NCBI GenBank assembly: GCA_046729855.1
Contig: JBKPHM010000012.1
Span: forward strand, 48,289 to 112,288
Length of the DNA stretch: 64,000 nucleotides
Reading direction: 5' to 3'
Origin: DATHSY01 sp046729855
GTDB taxonomy: Bacteria > Actinomycetota > UBA4738 > HRBIN12
The number at the start of each line of letters is the position of its first letter. Positions within the stretch are counted from its first letter, which is position 1. A model generated the notes under the pieces. The model was not told the DNA's origin, did not search any database, and saw only the letters and a list, made by a program, of their open reading frames with translations. Below, piece by piece: positions 1-8,044 of the stretch. The position numbers and the translations under genes were made by a program.

Positions 1-372
1 CGTCGTGCCCGACGCGCGGCACGTGAGGACCGGCCCGTCGAGGAACTCCGCGGCAGACGCCGACACGTCGTGACGAGGACCGCCCACCTTCCAGACCTCG
101 AACTCACAGGTCCGGCTGGTGTTCCCGACCTCGACGATCCGGCCGTGGGCCTCGACCCAGTCGCCCGCATACAGCGGTGCCAGGAACTCGACCGAGCCAT
201 ACGCGCGGAAGAGCCCTTCGTCGCCGTCGTAGCGCATCGCGAGCTCCGTGATCAGGTCACCCACGATCTCGAGCTGCTTTGCGCCGGCGACGAGATCGCC
301 CCCGTAATGGGCGTCCTCCGAGCCCAGCCGGCGGCGGATGAACGCGGTGGGCAGGCCGTTGACGGACTCCAT
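1..372 (-). CDS. kal: 3-aminobutyryl-CoA ammonia-lyase-like hotdog protein (3' end cut by window)
   Basis: This is the N-terminal 124 residues of a hotdog-fold enzyme; the frame runs off the left edge of the window. From memory of the family, the motif series DAHYGGDLV, DGDEGLFRAYGSVEFLAP, YAGDWVEAHG and VGNTSRT matches 3-aminobutyryl-CoA ammonia-lyase (Kal). Kal eliminates ammonia from L-3-aminobutyryl-CoA to give crotonyl-CoA in lysine or beta-amino-acid breakdown. The ATG at 372 lies 26 nt after the stop of the SH3-like gene, so it is probably the last visible member of the 2-oxoacid dehydrogenase operon. A generic thioesterase or dehydratase of the same fold is the alternative. Confidence 0.7.
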   Translation of the reverse strand, partial: MESVNGLPTAFIRRRLGSEDAHYGGDLVAGAKQLEIVGDLITELAMRYDGDEGLFRAYGSVEFLAPLYAGDWVEAHGRIVEVGNTSRTCEFEVWKVGGPRHDVSASAAEFLDGPVLTCRASGTT

Positions 373-398
373 CGTGAGGGTCTCCTTCGTTCGCGCGA

Positions 399-608
399 TC
401 AGGACGGGACGATCTTGCCGAACAGCACCCCGCGCCTGGGTACGCGCTTGAGCGAGCCGTCCTTCGTGCGGACCAGATAGGTCTCGGCGGGGTGGTCGTA
501 CGACTCGAGGGTGCCGACGACCTCCGACAGATAGCCGTTCGGGAGCTCGAACTGGAACGAGACGCGTTTGCCGAGGTCGTCAGGCGTGACGAGGTTCTGC
601 CGCTGCAT
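399..608 (-). CDS. Small SH3-like protein (69 aa)
   Basis: This 69-residue protein is predicted to be all beta. The phrases GKRVSFQFELPNG, VVGTLESYD, LVRTKDGS and VLFGKIVPS resemble the small N-terminal SH3-like module found in front of some actinobacterial GNAT acetyltransferases (Rv0428c type). Here it stands alone with no acetyltransferase domain. A TATCCT box lies 9 nt before the ATG at 608, so it may have its own leaderless promoter inside the operon. The function is unknown; the resemblance is by eye only. Confidence 0.6.
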   Translation of the reverse strand: MQRQNLVTPDDLGKRVSFQFELPNGYLSEVVGTLESYDHPAETYLVRTKDGSLKRVPRRGVLFGKIVPS

Positions 609-617
609 GTCGGACGC

Positions 618-623
618 AGGATA
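618..623 (-). promoter_or_regulatory. -10 box of SH3-like gene
   Basis: TATCCT on the minus strand ends 9 nt before the ATG at 608. Transcription would start at or next to the start codon, giving a leaderless mRNA. I see no clear -35 element. Confidence 0.4.
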
Positions 624-636
624 GCGCCCGAGCCGT

Positions 637-1710
637 TCACGCCGGCAACGAGCGGAGAGGGTCCGGACCCTGCAACAGATCGGCCAGGTCGTTGAGCGCC
701 CTGCCCACGTCGGCCCCATCCAGGGCGCGGTGGTCGAACGTGACCGAGAGGAGACAGGCCGGTCGGGCGACGACGTGACCGTCCGCCACGAGCGGTCGTG
801 GGGCGATCCGACCGAGCCCCAGCGTGATCGCGCCCGGCGGGTTGAGCAGCGGGGTGCCGAACTCCGACCCGTAGCTGCCGGTGTTGGTGATCGTCGTGGT
901 AGCACCTCGCAGCTCGTCGCGCCGGATCGTGCCGTCCCTCGCCGACGCGGCGAGTCTGGCGATCTCGTCGGCGACGTCGTGGATCCCGAGCCGGCCTGCG
1001 TTTCGCAGCACGGGCACCACAAGCCCCTTCGGCGTGTCGGTCGCGATCCCGATCGAGACCTCCGCGTGCTCGACGATCGCGTCGGCCTCGAAGGTCTGCC
1101 GAAAGCCGGCGTGACCGCGCGCCGTCCGCGCGATCGCGGCGGCGACGATCGGGAGCGGAGAGAGTCCGAGCTCCGAACGGAACGCCTCGAGCGCCGAGCA
1201 GTCGAGCGTCCGGAACGTGGTGACCTGAGGGATCGTGGCGGCCCGCTCGAGGTTCGCCGCGATCCTCGCGCGGACCGGTGAGAGCGCGTGCCGTTCCGAG
1301 TCGTCGGCGCGATCACGACCGCGCGCAGCGCGTTCGACGTCCTCGCGCGTGACACGTCCGTCCGGCCCGGTGCCTCGAACCGCCGCGAGATCCATCCCGA
1401 GGTCCTTCGCGAGCGCCCGGACCGCGGGGGTCGCCGCGACCGACGAGCGCTTGGCGGTGGATTCCACGCGGTCCACGACAAACGTCACGAGCGGGGAGCC
1501 GACGGGGACCGTCTCGCCGACTGCGACGTGGAGCGTCGTCACGCGGCCGGCGAACGGAGACGGGACCTCGACGGTGGCCTTCGCTGTCTCGACCTCGGCG
1601 ATCGGCTGGTTCTGCGCGACGTCGTCGCCCTCGCCGACGAGCCATGCCTCGAGCGTGGCCTCCTCGAGTCCCTCGCCGAGGTCCGGCAGGACGAAGACCC
1701 GCTCGGGCAT
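637..1710 (-). CDS. Dihydrolipoamide acyltransferase, E2 of a 2-oxoacid dehydrogenase complex
   Basis: This 357-residue E2 core enzyme transfers the acyl group from lipoyl-lysine to CoA. An N-terminal lipoyl domain (about 1-78) carries the lipoyl lysine K44 in ETAKATVEV. A peripheral-subunit-binding domain (about 92-130) includes ATPAVRALAKDLG and GTGPDGRVTREDV. The C-terminal catalytic domain contains the HxxxDG motif in FDHRALDGADVG. It has one lipoyl domain and is shorter than typical PDH E2, as in branched-chain or acetoin complexes. Its ATG shares one base with the E1beta stop (TGATG), so translation is probably coupled. The acyl substrate (pyruvate or branched-chain) cannot be decided here. 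Confidence 0.93.
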   Translation of the reverse strand: MPERVFVLPDLGEGLEEATLEAWLVGEGDDVAQNQPIAEVETAKATVEVPSPFAGRVTTLHVAVGETVPVGSPLVTFVVDRVESTAKRSSVAATPAVRALAKDLGMDLAAVRGTGPDGRVTREDVERAARGRDRADDSERHALSPVRARIAANLERAATIPQVTTFRTLDCSALEAFRSELGLSPLPIVAAAIARTARGHAGFRQTFEADAIVEHAEVSIGIATDTPKGLVVPVLRNAGRLGIHDVADEIARLAASARDGTIRRDELRGATTTITNTGSYGSEFGTPLLNPPGAITLGLGRIAPRPLVADGHVVARPACLLSVTFDHRALDGADVGRALNDLADLLQGPDPLRSLPA

Positions 1711-2684
1711 CAAAACGTCACCGTCCGGCGAACCGCCTCGCAGATGTCTTCGACGCTCGGGAGATACGCCTGCTCGAGCGACGCGGGCGGGTACGGCACG
1801 TCCGGCGCGGTCACGCGCGCGATCGGCGCCTCGAGGCGGTCGAACGCGACCTCCATGATCCGAGCGGCGATCTCGGCGCCCATCCCGAGCGTCCGCGGCG
1901 CCTCGTGCACGACGACGGCGCGGCCGGTCGACCGCACAGATCTCGCGATTCCGTCCACGTCGAGCGGCACGAGCGAGCGGAGATCGATCACGGTGCACGC
2001 GATCCCGTCGGAGGCGAGCGCGTCCGCCGCCTCGGCGCACCGATGCACCATCGCGCCGTACGAGATGACCGTGCATCCCTCCCCGTCGCGGAGCGTCCGT
2101 GCGACGCCGATCGGCGGCCCGTCCGCGGTCGGCTCACCCTCCTCCCTGGTCCAGTACCGGCTCTTCGGCTCGAGGAAGATCACGGGGTCGGGATCGCGGA
2201 TCGACAGCGTCAGCAACGTGTAGGCGTCGAGCGGCGAAGACGGTACGACCACCTTCAACCCTGCGGTGTGGACGTAGTACGTCTCCGGGCTCTCGCCGTG
2301 ATGCTCCTTCCCCCGGATGCCTCCGAAGGACGGGATCCGGATCACGACCGGCATCGACACGCGACCGCGCGTGCGGGTGCGGTACTTCGCGAGGTGGCCG
2401 ATCACCTGATCGAGGGCCGGGTAGCTGAACCCGTCGAACTGCATCTCGGCGATCGGTCGCCACCCGGCAATCGCGAGCCCCACGCAGATCCCGGCGATCC
2501 CGGCCTCGGCGATGGGAGTGTTGAAGACGCGCTCGCGCCCGAACTCGCGCTGGAGCCCGTCCGTCACGCGGAATACGCCGCCCAGCTCGCCGACGTCCTC
2601 GCCCAGGACCAGCGTCCGGGGATCGTCGCGGAGAGCGTCTCGGAGGGCGCCGTTCAGCGCCGCCGACAGCGTCAGCTCAGGCAT
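1710..2684 (-). CDS. 2-oxoacid dehydrogenase E1 component, beta subunit
   Basis: This 324-residue transketolase-like beta subunit forms the thiamine-diphosphate decarboxylase with E1alpha. It starts with the standard TLSAALNGALRDAL, followed by LGEDVGELGGVFRVTDGLQREFG. The family signatures FNTPIAEAGIAGICVGLA and the C-terminal VVHEAPRTLGMGAEIAA are also present. Length is normal (about 325-330). The ATG at 2684 overlaps the E1alpha stop by 8 bp, typical of a coupled alpha-beta pair. Pyruvate or branched-chain 2-oxoacids are both possible substrates. Confidence 0.94.
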   Translation of the reverse strand: MPELTLSAALNGALRDALRDDPRTLVLGEDVGELGGVFRVTDGLQREFGRERVFNTPIAEAGIAGICVGLAIAGWRPIAEMQFDGFSYPALDQVIGHLAKYRTRTRGRVSMPVVIRIPSFGGIRGKEHHGESPETYYVHTAGLKVVVPSSPLDAYTLLTLSIRDPDPVIFLEPKSRYWTREEGEPTADGPPIGVARTLRDGEGCTVISYGAMVHRCAEAADALASDGIACTVIDLRSLVPLDVDGIARSVRSTGRAVVVHEAPRTLGMGAEIAARIMEVAFDRLEAPIARVTAPDVPYPPASLEQAYLPSVEDICEAVRRTVTF

Positions 2685-3714
2685 CGGCCGGCTCGGGCCC
2701 GTGCGACCAACGGGCGAACGTATACGCGTTCAGCTCGTCGGGCGAGGCGTCGGGCGCGGACGTGACGCCGACGCGCACCTCCGTCACCCATGCCTGCGCG
2801 TCGTCGTCGCAGGCAACCACGAACGCCTCGTCCGCGTGCTCGTTCGCGAGCAGCCACGTCCGATATCGCGCGATCGGATCGCGCCGGCGCCAGGCCTCGA
2901 CATCGTCGGCCGGCCGGTACCGCGTCGCGTCGTCGGCCGTCGAGTGGGGTCCGATGCGATAGGTAATCGCCTCGATCAGCGTCGGCCCGCCGCCGCTCCG
3001 CGCCCGGTCGACGGCCTTCTTCGTCTCCGCGTACACGGCCAGGACGTCGTTTCCGTCGACGCGGACGCCGGGCATGCCGTAGCCCGCGGCTCGGGCGACG
3101 ATCGGCGCCGCGTACTGCTCCTCAGGTGGCACGGAGATCGCCCAGCCGTTGTTCTGGCAGAACAGCACGACGGGGGCGGCGAACACCGCGGCCATGTTCG
3201 CGGCCTCATGGAAGTCACCCTCGGATGTCGAACCGTCGCCGAAGTACGCGAGTGCAGACGCGGGCTTGCGCTCGAGCTTGGCCCCGAGGGCCCATCCGAC
3301 GGCGTGCACGATCTGCGTCGCGACCGGCACGCAGATCGGCGCGAACCCGGTCGCGTACGGGTCGTACGGACCGCCGTGCCAGGTCCCCCGGTGGTACTCG
3401 AGGTACTCGACGGCGTCCACTCCGCGGACCAGCGCCGCCGCCAGCTCGCGGAACGACGGGAACGCGAAGTCGTCCGCACCGAGGGCGAACGCGCTGCCGA
3501 CCTGCGCGGCCTCCTGCCCCTCGAACGGCGGATAGACCGTGAGCTCGCCCTGACGCTGGAGCGCCATGCACTCGCGGTCGAGCCGGCGCGCGCGGACCAT
3601 GTGCCGATACAGGTCACGGAGCGCGTCCGTCTCGAGTCCCACGTCCGTGTCGCCGACGGCCGACCCGTCCTCGGCGATGAGCCGCACGACGTCTGCCGTC
3701 TCGACCACCTCCAC
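2677..3714 (-). CDS. 2-oxoacid dehydrogenase E1 component, alpha subunit
   Basis: This thiamine-diphosphate-binding E1alpha subunit (345 residues) starts the five-gene minus-strand operon. The ThDP/Mg motif GDGSTSEGDFHEAANMA ending in NN (QNNGWAIS) is clear, as are YRIGPHSTADDATRYR and RHMVRARRLDRE. The open frame extends upstream into the divergent neighbour, so I chose the GTG at 3714, just before VEVVETADVV; a second GTG at 3708 is equally possible. A TAGGCT box on the minus strand (3744-3749) could serve as its -10 with a short untranslated leader. The start is the least certain part. Confidence 0.88.
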   Translation of the reverse strand: MEVVETADVVRLIAEDGSAVGDTDVGLETDALRDLYRHMVRARRLDRECMALQRQGELTVYPPFEGQEAAQVGSAFALGADDFAFPSFRELAAALVRGVDAVEYLEYHRGTWHGGPYDPYATGFAPICVPVATQIVHAVGWALGAKLERKPASALAYFGDGSTSEGDFHEAANMAAVFAAPVVLFCQNNGWAISVPPEEQYAAPIVARAAGYGMPGVRVDGNDVLAVYAETKKAVDRARSGGGPTLIEAITYRIGPHSTADDATRYRPADDVEAWRRRDPIARYRTWLLANEHADEAFVVACDDDAQAWVTEVRVGVTSAPDASPDELNAYTFARWSHGPEPADA

Positions 3715-3747
3715 GCCCGCCCCGATCCGCTTGGAGTTGCGGAAGCC

Positions 3748-3753
3748 TATACT
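3748..3753 (+). promoter_or_regulatory. -10 box of the 3763 gene
   Basis: TATACT, a near-perfect -10, ends 9 nt before the GTG at 3763. The transcript would be essentially leaderless. The same stretch read on the other strand holds the putative E1alpha -10, so this is a compact divergent promoter. Confidence 0.5.
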
Positions 3754-3762
3754 GCGCGGACC

Positions 3763-4563
3763 GTGGTCCCCTGCGCCGAGCTCCGCGTCTTCCAGCCGCT
3801 CGAGGCGTTCCCAGCGGACGAGCAGCGGCATTGGGAGCGGTTCATCGTGAGCGGCGGGCACCTACACGGGCCAGCACTCCGATATCGGCAGCGACTGGGG
3901 CTCCACCACCTCGGCGTCCTGTCGCCGGCCGAACACGAGGGCGCGCACGTGCGCGTCGTCGACGGCCGTACGTACGTATGTCCGTGGCGGACCCGGCTGC
4001 GTGTGCTGGCCGCGCTGCTCTCGTTCCGCGAGGCGGCCACACTGGAGGAGCCGTCCGCGTTCGTCCCGGACGCCGACGCCCGGCGCGCGTCCCGGGAGTT
4101 GTCGCGCCTGCGTCGCCGGCGCCGCGGAATCTCGTTCGTCATGCAGAGCCCGTGGCACGTCCCGATCCGCTGGTTCGTGCTGTTCGACGGCGCCGAACGG
4201 ACGCTGGTCGAGGAGGCGGGGAGCCTCCGTCTGCGGTACCGCACCACGGCTGCACGCGCGATCCGCCGCGCCGAGCGCGCGATCCCGGCCCTGCGGAAGA
4301 CCGACCTCGGGCCGCTCGCCGACGTGATCCTTGAGTTGCACGAGTGGCTGTCCGCCTTCGACCGTTCGTCGCTCGTGGAGCTCGAGTACGGCAGCCTGTG
4401 CGACCTCCTGACCTGGGACGAGCTGGACGACGATCACAGCGCGCGGGACATCCAGCAAGCGATCGAGTCGCTCGCGAGAGGCGACATCCCGCGATCGGCG
4501 GAGGTCTACCAGGGCGTCGTCAGCCGCTGGGCCGACGTCCGGGGCCGCGAGAACCTGAACTGA
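3763..4563 (+). CDS. Conserved actinobacterial protein of unknown function
   Basis: This 266-residue soluble protein begins with a stretch (CAELRVFQPLEAFP) that I associate with a widespread uncharacterised actinobacterial family. The middle is very basic (SRELSRLRRRRRG), followed by SFVMQSPWHVPIRWFVLF and alternating hydrophobic strands. The C-terminal third is acidic and helical (LLTWDELDDDHSARDIQ). No catalytic motif, membrane segment or signal peptide is visible. The open frame continues upstream to 2512, but that part is antisense to E1alpha; the GTG at 3763 has a -10 box immediately upstream. Function unknown. Confidence 0.75.
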   Translation: MVPCAELRVFQPLEAFPADEQRHWERFIVSGGHLHGPALRYRQRLGLHHLGVLSPAEHEGAHVRVVDGRTYVCPWRTRLRVLAALLSFREAATLEEPSAFVPDADARRASRELSRLRRRRRGISFVMQSPWHVPIRWFVLFDGAERTLVEEAGSLRLRYRTTAARAIRRAERAIPALRKTDLGPLADVILELHEWLSAFDRSSLVELEYGSLCDLLTWDELDDDHSARDIQQAIESLARGDIPRSAEVYQGVVSRWADVRGRENLN

Positions 4564-4599
4564 CCGGGGTGGACTCCGAGCCGGCGCCCGCAGGCGGAG

Positions 4600-4672
4600 T
4601 GGCCAGGGGCAGAATCGAACTGCCGACACCGCGGTTTTCAGCCGCGTGCTCTGCCAACTGAGCTACCTGGCC
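4600..4672 (-). tRNA. tRNA-Phe (GAA)
   Basis: A complete cloverleaf folds on the minus strand. The acceptor GGCCAGG pairs with CCTGGCC, the D arm is normal, and the anticodon loop CTGAAAA gives anticodon GAA. The T arm is GGCAG-TTCGATT-CTGCC and the discriminator is A. It is last in the Glu-Asp-Phe array; CCA is not encoded. Confidence 0.96.
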
Positions 4673-4718
4673 TAGCCACGGACGCCCGACCCGCGTACCG
4701 GCTCGGACATCCGATCAG

Positions 4719-4794
4719 CGCGCCCGACGGGCTTCGATCCCGCGATCTCCGCCTTGACAGGGCGGTGAGGACGGCCAGACTCCTCTACGGGCGC
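4719..4794 (-). tRNA. tRNA-Asp (GTC)
   Basis: A cloverleaf folds on the minus strand with acceptor GCGCCCG/CGGGCGC. The anticodon loop CTGTCAA gives anticodon GTC, and the T arm is GCGGG-ATCGAAG-CCCGT. The discriminator is G, as expected for aspartate. It is the middle member of the array. The T loop starts with A rather than the usual T, a minor oddity. Confidence 0.93.
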
Positions 4795-4814
4795 AGCTCT
4801 TCGATTTTCCCTCG

Positions 4815-4887
4815 TGCCCCCAACGGGATTCGAACCCGTGCCGCCGCCTTGAAAGGGCGAAATCCTAGGCCGCTAGACGATGGGGGC
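4815..4887 (-). tRNA. tRNA-Glu (TTC)
   Basis: A cloverleaf folds on the minus strand with acceptor GCCCCCA/TGGGGGC. The anticodon loop CTTTCAA gives anticodon TTC, and the T arm is ACGGG-TTCGAAT-CCCGT. It is first in the Glu-Asp-Phe array, an order common in actinobacteria. Confidence 0.96.
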
Positions 4888-4993
4888 TCCGGGCCCCCGG
4901 CCCCCGGCCCGGGGCAGCCGAGGAAGTATAGCGTGGGCCTCGCCGCGGCCGATCCAGACTTCAGCGCCGGGCGCCCCGTGCCGATGAACAGGC

Positions 4994-5164
4994 ATGCGCG
5001 TGCGAGATGTCCTCGAGGTCCTGGGCATCCTCCGCCACGACCCGCGCCGTCGCGAACCCGTCGCGCTTCCGGCTTGGCTACGGTTCGCGGCGCCGTTCGC
5101 CGTCGGGGTCCTCACCGCCCTGTCGTTCGCGGTGTTCTGGGTCGTCCGCGTGGTGCTGATCTGA
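4994..5164 (+). CDS. Small single-span membrane protein (56 aa)
   Basis: This 56-residue ORF has a basic N-terminal half (GILRHDPRRREPVALP) and one C-terminal transmembrane segment (about residues 31-56, including AVGVLTALSFAVFWVV). The layout is what one expects of a small inner-membrane protein with a cytoplasmic N terminus. Its last 87 bases overlap the 3' end of the convergent DUF192 gene. No family is recognised. An ordinary spurious ORF is the alternative, but the hydrophobic segment and clean ending favour a real gene. Confidence 0.45.
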   Translation: MRVRDVLEVLGILRHDPRRREPVALPAWLRFAAPFAVGVLTALSFAVFWVVRVVLI

Positions 5165-5500
5165 GCTCTCGCCCCACGCGAGCCTGAAGCGGTCCAACGG
5201 CCGGACGTCAGCGCCTTCCGCGAGCTCCAGGATGTGTCGGGTGCCCGCCCTCGGCGGGACGATCCGACCCGGTCGAACGCGCGCGACCGCCAGCACCGAC
5301 AGGTCCTCGCGGAGCGAGACCACCGTGATGGGCCCCTTCAGGCCGAATGTGTGCACCGACCGCGTCCCGGGCAGAAGGAGGCCTTCGGCGGGGGCCAGGT
5401 CCGCCGACCCGATGAGCCCGCGCCTGCGTTCCGCTCGTGCGATCGCCACGCGGACCCCGATCCGGCTCTCGCGTGGCCCGATGAGCACCGCCGCGATCAT
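5078..5500 (-). CDS. DUF192 family protein
   Basis: This 140-residue protein matches the DUF192 pattern: IARAERRRGLIGS, a LLLPGTRSVHTFGLKGPITVVSL core (compare the family's CxxxHTxxMxxPxDVxFL), then VRPGRIVPPRAGTRHILELAEG. The core carries no cysteine. No signal peptide is seen, whereas many DUF192 proteins are exported. The C-terminal 30 residues (DQHHADDPEHRERQ) are highly polar, fall outside the domain and overlap a convergent small ORF. The role of the family is not established. Confidence 0.8.
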   Translation of the reverse strand: MIAAVLIGPRESRIGVRVAIARAERRRGLIGSADLAPAEGLLLPGTRSVHTFGLKGPITVVSLREDLSVLAVARVRPGRIVPPRAGTRHILELAEGADVRPLDRFRLAWGESSDQHHADDPEHRERQGGEDPDGERRREP

Positions 5501-5511
5501 CCGCGGGGACG

Positions 5512-7155
5512 TTAGCCTGCGGCGGCGACAGTGTTCCCGCTCGTCGGCTCGCCGGCGCGCTCGGTGGCCGAGACGTTCGGGAGCTCGACCGTGAAGACGC
5601 TGCCCTTGCCCGGTGTGCTCTCGACGGAGATCGTGCCGCCGAGGTTATGGAGGATCTCCTTCACTATCGCGAGCCCCAGGCCCGTGCCGCCGAACCGTCG
5701 CGTAGCCGAGGAGTCGACCTGGTAGAAGCGCTCGAAGATGTGGGAGAGCGCGGCCGGATCGATCCCGACGCCCTGGTCGCGCACGGCCAACCGCACAGTA
5801 GACCCCGAGCTCGTCACGACGACGTCGCACGGCATCGCGTCGTCGCTGTACTTGAGCGCGTTGTCGATCAGGTTCGTCAGGACCCTCCCGAGCAGCGTCC
5901 GATCGGTCTGGACGAGCGGCAGGTGAGGTTCCACATCGAGATGGATGCGCTCCCGCCGGTCTCCGAACTCGGCCACGATGTGATCGCACAGGTCCGCGAT
6001 GTCGACCGGGGCGACCTCGATCGTGATCGAGCCGCTCTCGATGCTGGATGCCGTGAGCAGGTTCTGGACCAGCTGCATCAAGCGCTCGCCCTGCTGCGCG
6101 ATGCCGACGGTGAACTCCTCGCGGATCGCGGAGTCGTCCGCGACGTGCGGACGAAGGAGGGCCTTGGCATAGCCGATGATGGCGGTCAGGGGCGTCCGCA
6201 GCTCGTGCGAGGCGACCGCGACGAACTCGCTCTTCATCCGGTTCAGCTGTCGCAGCTCGGCCACCGTTTCGCGCTCGCGGTCCAGGTGGACGTGGAGGAG
6301 GGCCGCTTGCTCCTCTAGCTGCTCGTTCTGCTGCTGCAGCTGCTCGGACAGCTGCTGGAGCGATCGCTCCCGGTCCCGGAGCTCGTCGGTCGTGATCTCC
6401 AGCGCTCGGCTCCGGAAGAACATCTGCCGTGCGAGCACGAGCGGTGCGAAGAACGCCGCGACGGCCCAGGGTCCGTCGTGGTGGAAGAACCGCGCGATCA
6501 ACGTCCCGTACAGGCCGAGCCCGAGATACGCGATCAGGAACTCGGCGGGCCGGCTGCCGTGCATCTCCACGAGGATCTTCCAGACGTGAAGCCGGTAGTC
6601 GACGGCCGTGTACCCGGCGACGATTACGGCGTTGAGCGAGTAGCACAGGATCGTTGCGAGCATCGCGCCGAGCGCCAGCTTGACCCATCCCGAATCGATC
6701 CCATCCGACGCGAACGAATGGAACGCCGCCGAACCGATGATGATCGCGAGCGCCATCTGCGCACGCGTGAACAACGCCTTCAGCAACGGAAGCTCTCGTC
6801 GGAACTCGCGTGTGTCGGACGACCCGACGAGCGCGATCAGGCCGGCGACCGCGGGCGGATACAGCAGGCTCGTCGCGACCAGGATCGGGAAGCTGAGCGA
6901 CACGACCAAGCCGCCCCACGCGGGGATCGGCAGTAGGTCGACGATCGCCACGACGGCGATCCATAGGACGACGTCCCACGCCTCGACGTCATGCCCGGCG
7001 GTGCGCGGTAGCTCGTACGCGATCCAGGCGAGCACGGGCAGGGACACCGCGAGCTCGAAGGCACGCACGATCGCCCGCCGCCTGCGCGGAGCCTTATGGC
7101 CGTCGCCGGCGTCGACCGGAGACGCGTCCACGCGCTCGTCGAGCTGATTAACCAT
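5512..7155 (-). CDS. Polytopic membrane sensor histidine kinase
   Basis: This 547-residue kinase has a 30-residue basic N-terminal tail and about six or seven predicted transmembrane helices (about 31-245). A glutamine-rich coiled coil (about 255-305) precedes the HisKA domain, with phospho-acceptor H317 in ASHELRTPL. The HATPase domain carries NALKYSDDA, DQGVGIDP and FGGTGLGLAIVKEI. The first half has no recognisable periplasmic sensor, only membrane helices, as in kinases that sense membrane-linked or peptide signals. No response regulator is adjacent. Its start overlaps the end of the DUF5317 gene by 8 bp, so the two are probably co-translated. Confidence 0.9.
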   Translation of the reverse strand: MVNQLDERVDASPVDAGDGHKAPRRRRAIVRAFELAVSLPVLAWIAYELPRTAGHDVEAWDVVLWIAVVAIVDLLPIPAWGGLVVSLSFPILVATSLLYPPAVAGLIALVGSSDTREFRRELPLLKALFTRAQMALAIIIGSAAFHSFASDGIDSGWVKLALGAMLATILCYSLNAVIVAGYTAVDYRLHVWKILVEMHGSRPAEFLIAYLGLGLYGTLIARFFHHDGPWAVAAFFAPLVLARQMFFRSRALEITTDELRDRERSLQQLSEQLQQQNEQLEEQAALLHVHLDRERETVAELRQLNRMKSEFVAVASHELRTPLTAIIGYAKALLRPHVADDSAIREEFTVGIAQQGERLMQLVQNLLTASSIESGSITIEVAPVDIADLCDHIVAEFGDRRERIHLDVEPHLPLVQTDRTLLGRVLTNLIDNALKYSDDAMPCDVVVTSSGSTVRLAVRDQGVGIDPAALSHIFERFYQVDSSATRRFGGTGLGLAIVKEILHNLGGTISVESTPGKGSVFTVELPNVSATERAGEPTSGNTVAAAG

Positions 7156-7729
7156 CGCCGACCGCCTCTACCGCCGAGACCGGAAGGCGCGGCTCGCGGC
7201 GGCGCACCGGACGACCGCGCATACCCATCACGATGAACAGCCCCACGCCCGCGTACGTGAAGAGGTCGCCGACGGAGATCGCCTGCTCGACGGGCGACGG
7301 GATCGCGATCACGTCTCCGAGGAACACGAGCCGGTCGTCCTCGTCCGCCAGGTGGTGCTTCGCCGTGTCGACGGTCCGAAGGTCCTCGATCGTGTCTCGC
7401 TGGTTCGAGGCGATCAGCGCCTCGCGCGAGACCGGCATGCCACCGTTCACGCCGATCACGAGGACGTTCAGCAGCACTCCGGCCAGGATGAGCTCGAACC
7501 CCCAGTACCGCAGGTTCGCGACGGCGAACGCGATCAGCCCGACGAACGACAGGAGCAACAGTGGAACGGCGAGCCCGCCCGCGAACGACGTCGGGACGAG
7601 TTGAAGCGATAGGGCGACCAAGGCCAGCCAGATCCACCTGACGTCGACCGACGTCAGCCGCGTCGGCCTCCCGCCCGTCGCGAATCCCAGGACGAGGCCG
7701 CCGGTCAGGACGATGAGGATGATCCGCAC
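7148..7729 (-). CDS. DUF5317 family membrane protein
   Basis: This 193-residue protein has about five transmembrane helices. The family motif NGGMPVSREAL follows the third hydrophobic block. The later segment LVFLGDVIAIPSPVEQAISVGDLFTYAGVGLFI is typical of DUF5317. The GTG start at 7729 is preceded by GGGAGGG at a good spacing. It is first in a two-gene operon with the membrane histidine kinase. The function of DUF5317 is unknown; its pairing with a sensor kinase and a divergent peptide-like ORF is discussed in the findings. Confidence 0.85.
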   Translation of the reverse strand: MRIILIVLTGGLVLGFATGGRPTRLTSVDVRWIWLALVALSLQLVPTSFAGGLAVPLLLLSFVGLIAFAVANLRYWGFELILAGVLLNVLVIGVNGGMPVSREALIASNQRDTIEDLRTVDTAKHHLADEDDRLVFLGDVIAIPSPVEQAISVGDLFTYAGVGLFIVMGMRGRPVRRREPRLPVSAVEAVGDG

Positions 7730-7777
7730 CTGATCCCTCCCGAGTTGGACGTCGTGTCCGACCCTCCCTGGCTGCCC

Positions 7778-7800
7778 ATATCCGTGTTCAGCACGGATAT
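7778..7800. promoter_or_regulatory. Perfect 9-bp inverted repeat, candidate operator
   Basis: ATATCCGTG and CACGGATAT flank a 5-nt centre (TTCAG). The site lies 50 bp upstream of the DUF5317/kinase operon and on the far side of the 30-aa peptide ORF, a natural place for a shared operator. No U-tract follows, so a terminator is unlikely. I do not recognise the consensus. Confidence 0.45.
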
Positions 7801-7867
7801 CGTCACGCCGGCCGCGGGCCTGAACCGTCCCGCCTCACCGGCGGAGATGCTGCCGGCCGGCGCGTGC

Positions 7868-7951
7868 GGTCTGCCCGGCAGCCGGCCGCCTCGGCCGAAC
7901 GGCGTAGGGGACCCGAGCTACGTCGGCACGTCCGGCGGCCGGCGGCAGACC
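7868..7951 (+). other. Nested-helix structured leader upstream of the small peptide ORF
   Basis: Three nested complementary arm pairs are visible: 7868-7875 with 7944-7951 (GGTCTGCC/GGCAGACC), 7884-7890 with 7934-7940 (GGCCGCC/GGCGGCC), and 7903-7907 with 7918-7922 (CGTAG/CTACG). This is the only structured content in the 315-bp gap besides the 7778 inverted repeat. It ends 93 nt before the ATG at 8045. The layout is riboswitch-like, but I could not match it to a known class. Confidence 0.35.
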
Positions 7952-8044
7952 ATCCGTTGGTGCCGAACGACCGTTCCTCCGTGGGACGGCTTCACCTTGG
8001 GGCCGCTGCGGCCGACCCCTATCGCGAGACGGAGGTGAACCGGC

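Noticed and set aside
2512..3762. N-terminal half of a 683-codon plus-strand frame
   Set aside because: It is antisense to E1beta and E1alpha; the real gene begins at GTG 3763 next to a -10 box.
7745..8038. 97-codon plus-strand ORF in the DUF5317-tRNA-Lys gap
   Set aside because: No ribosome-binding site, Pro/Arg-rich random composition, and it overlaps the inverted repeat and nested helices; typical high-GC chance frame.
7801..8040. c-di-GMP (GEMM) riboswitch before the small peptide ORF
   Set aside because: The conserved CACGCA...AAACC and GACGCAAAGCC segments are not present; only generic nested helices are seen.
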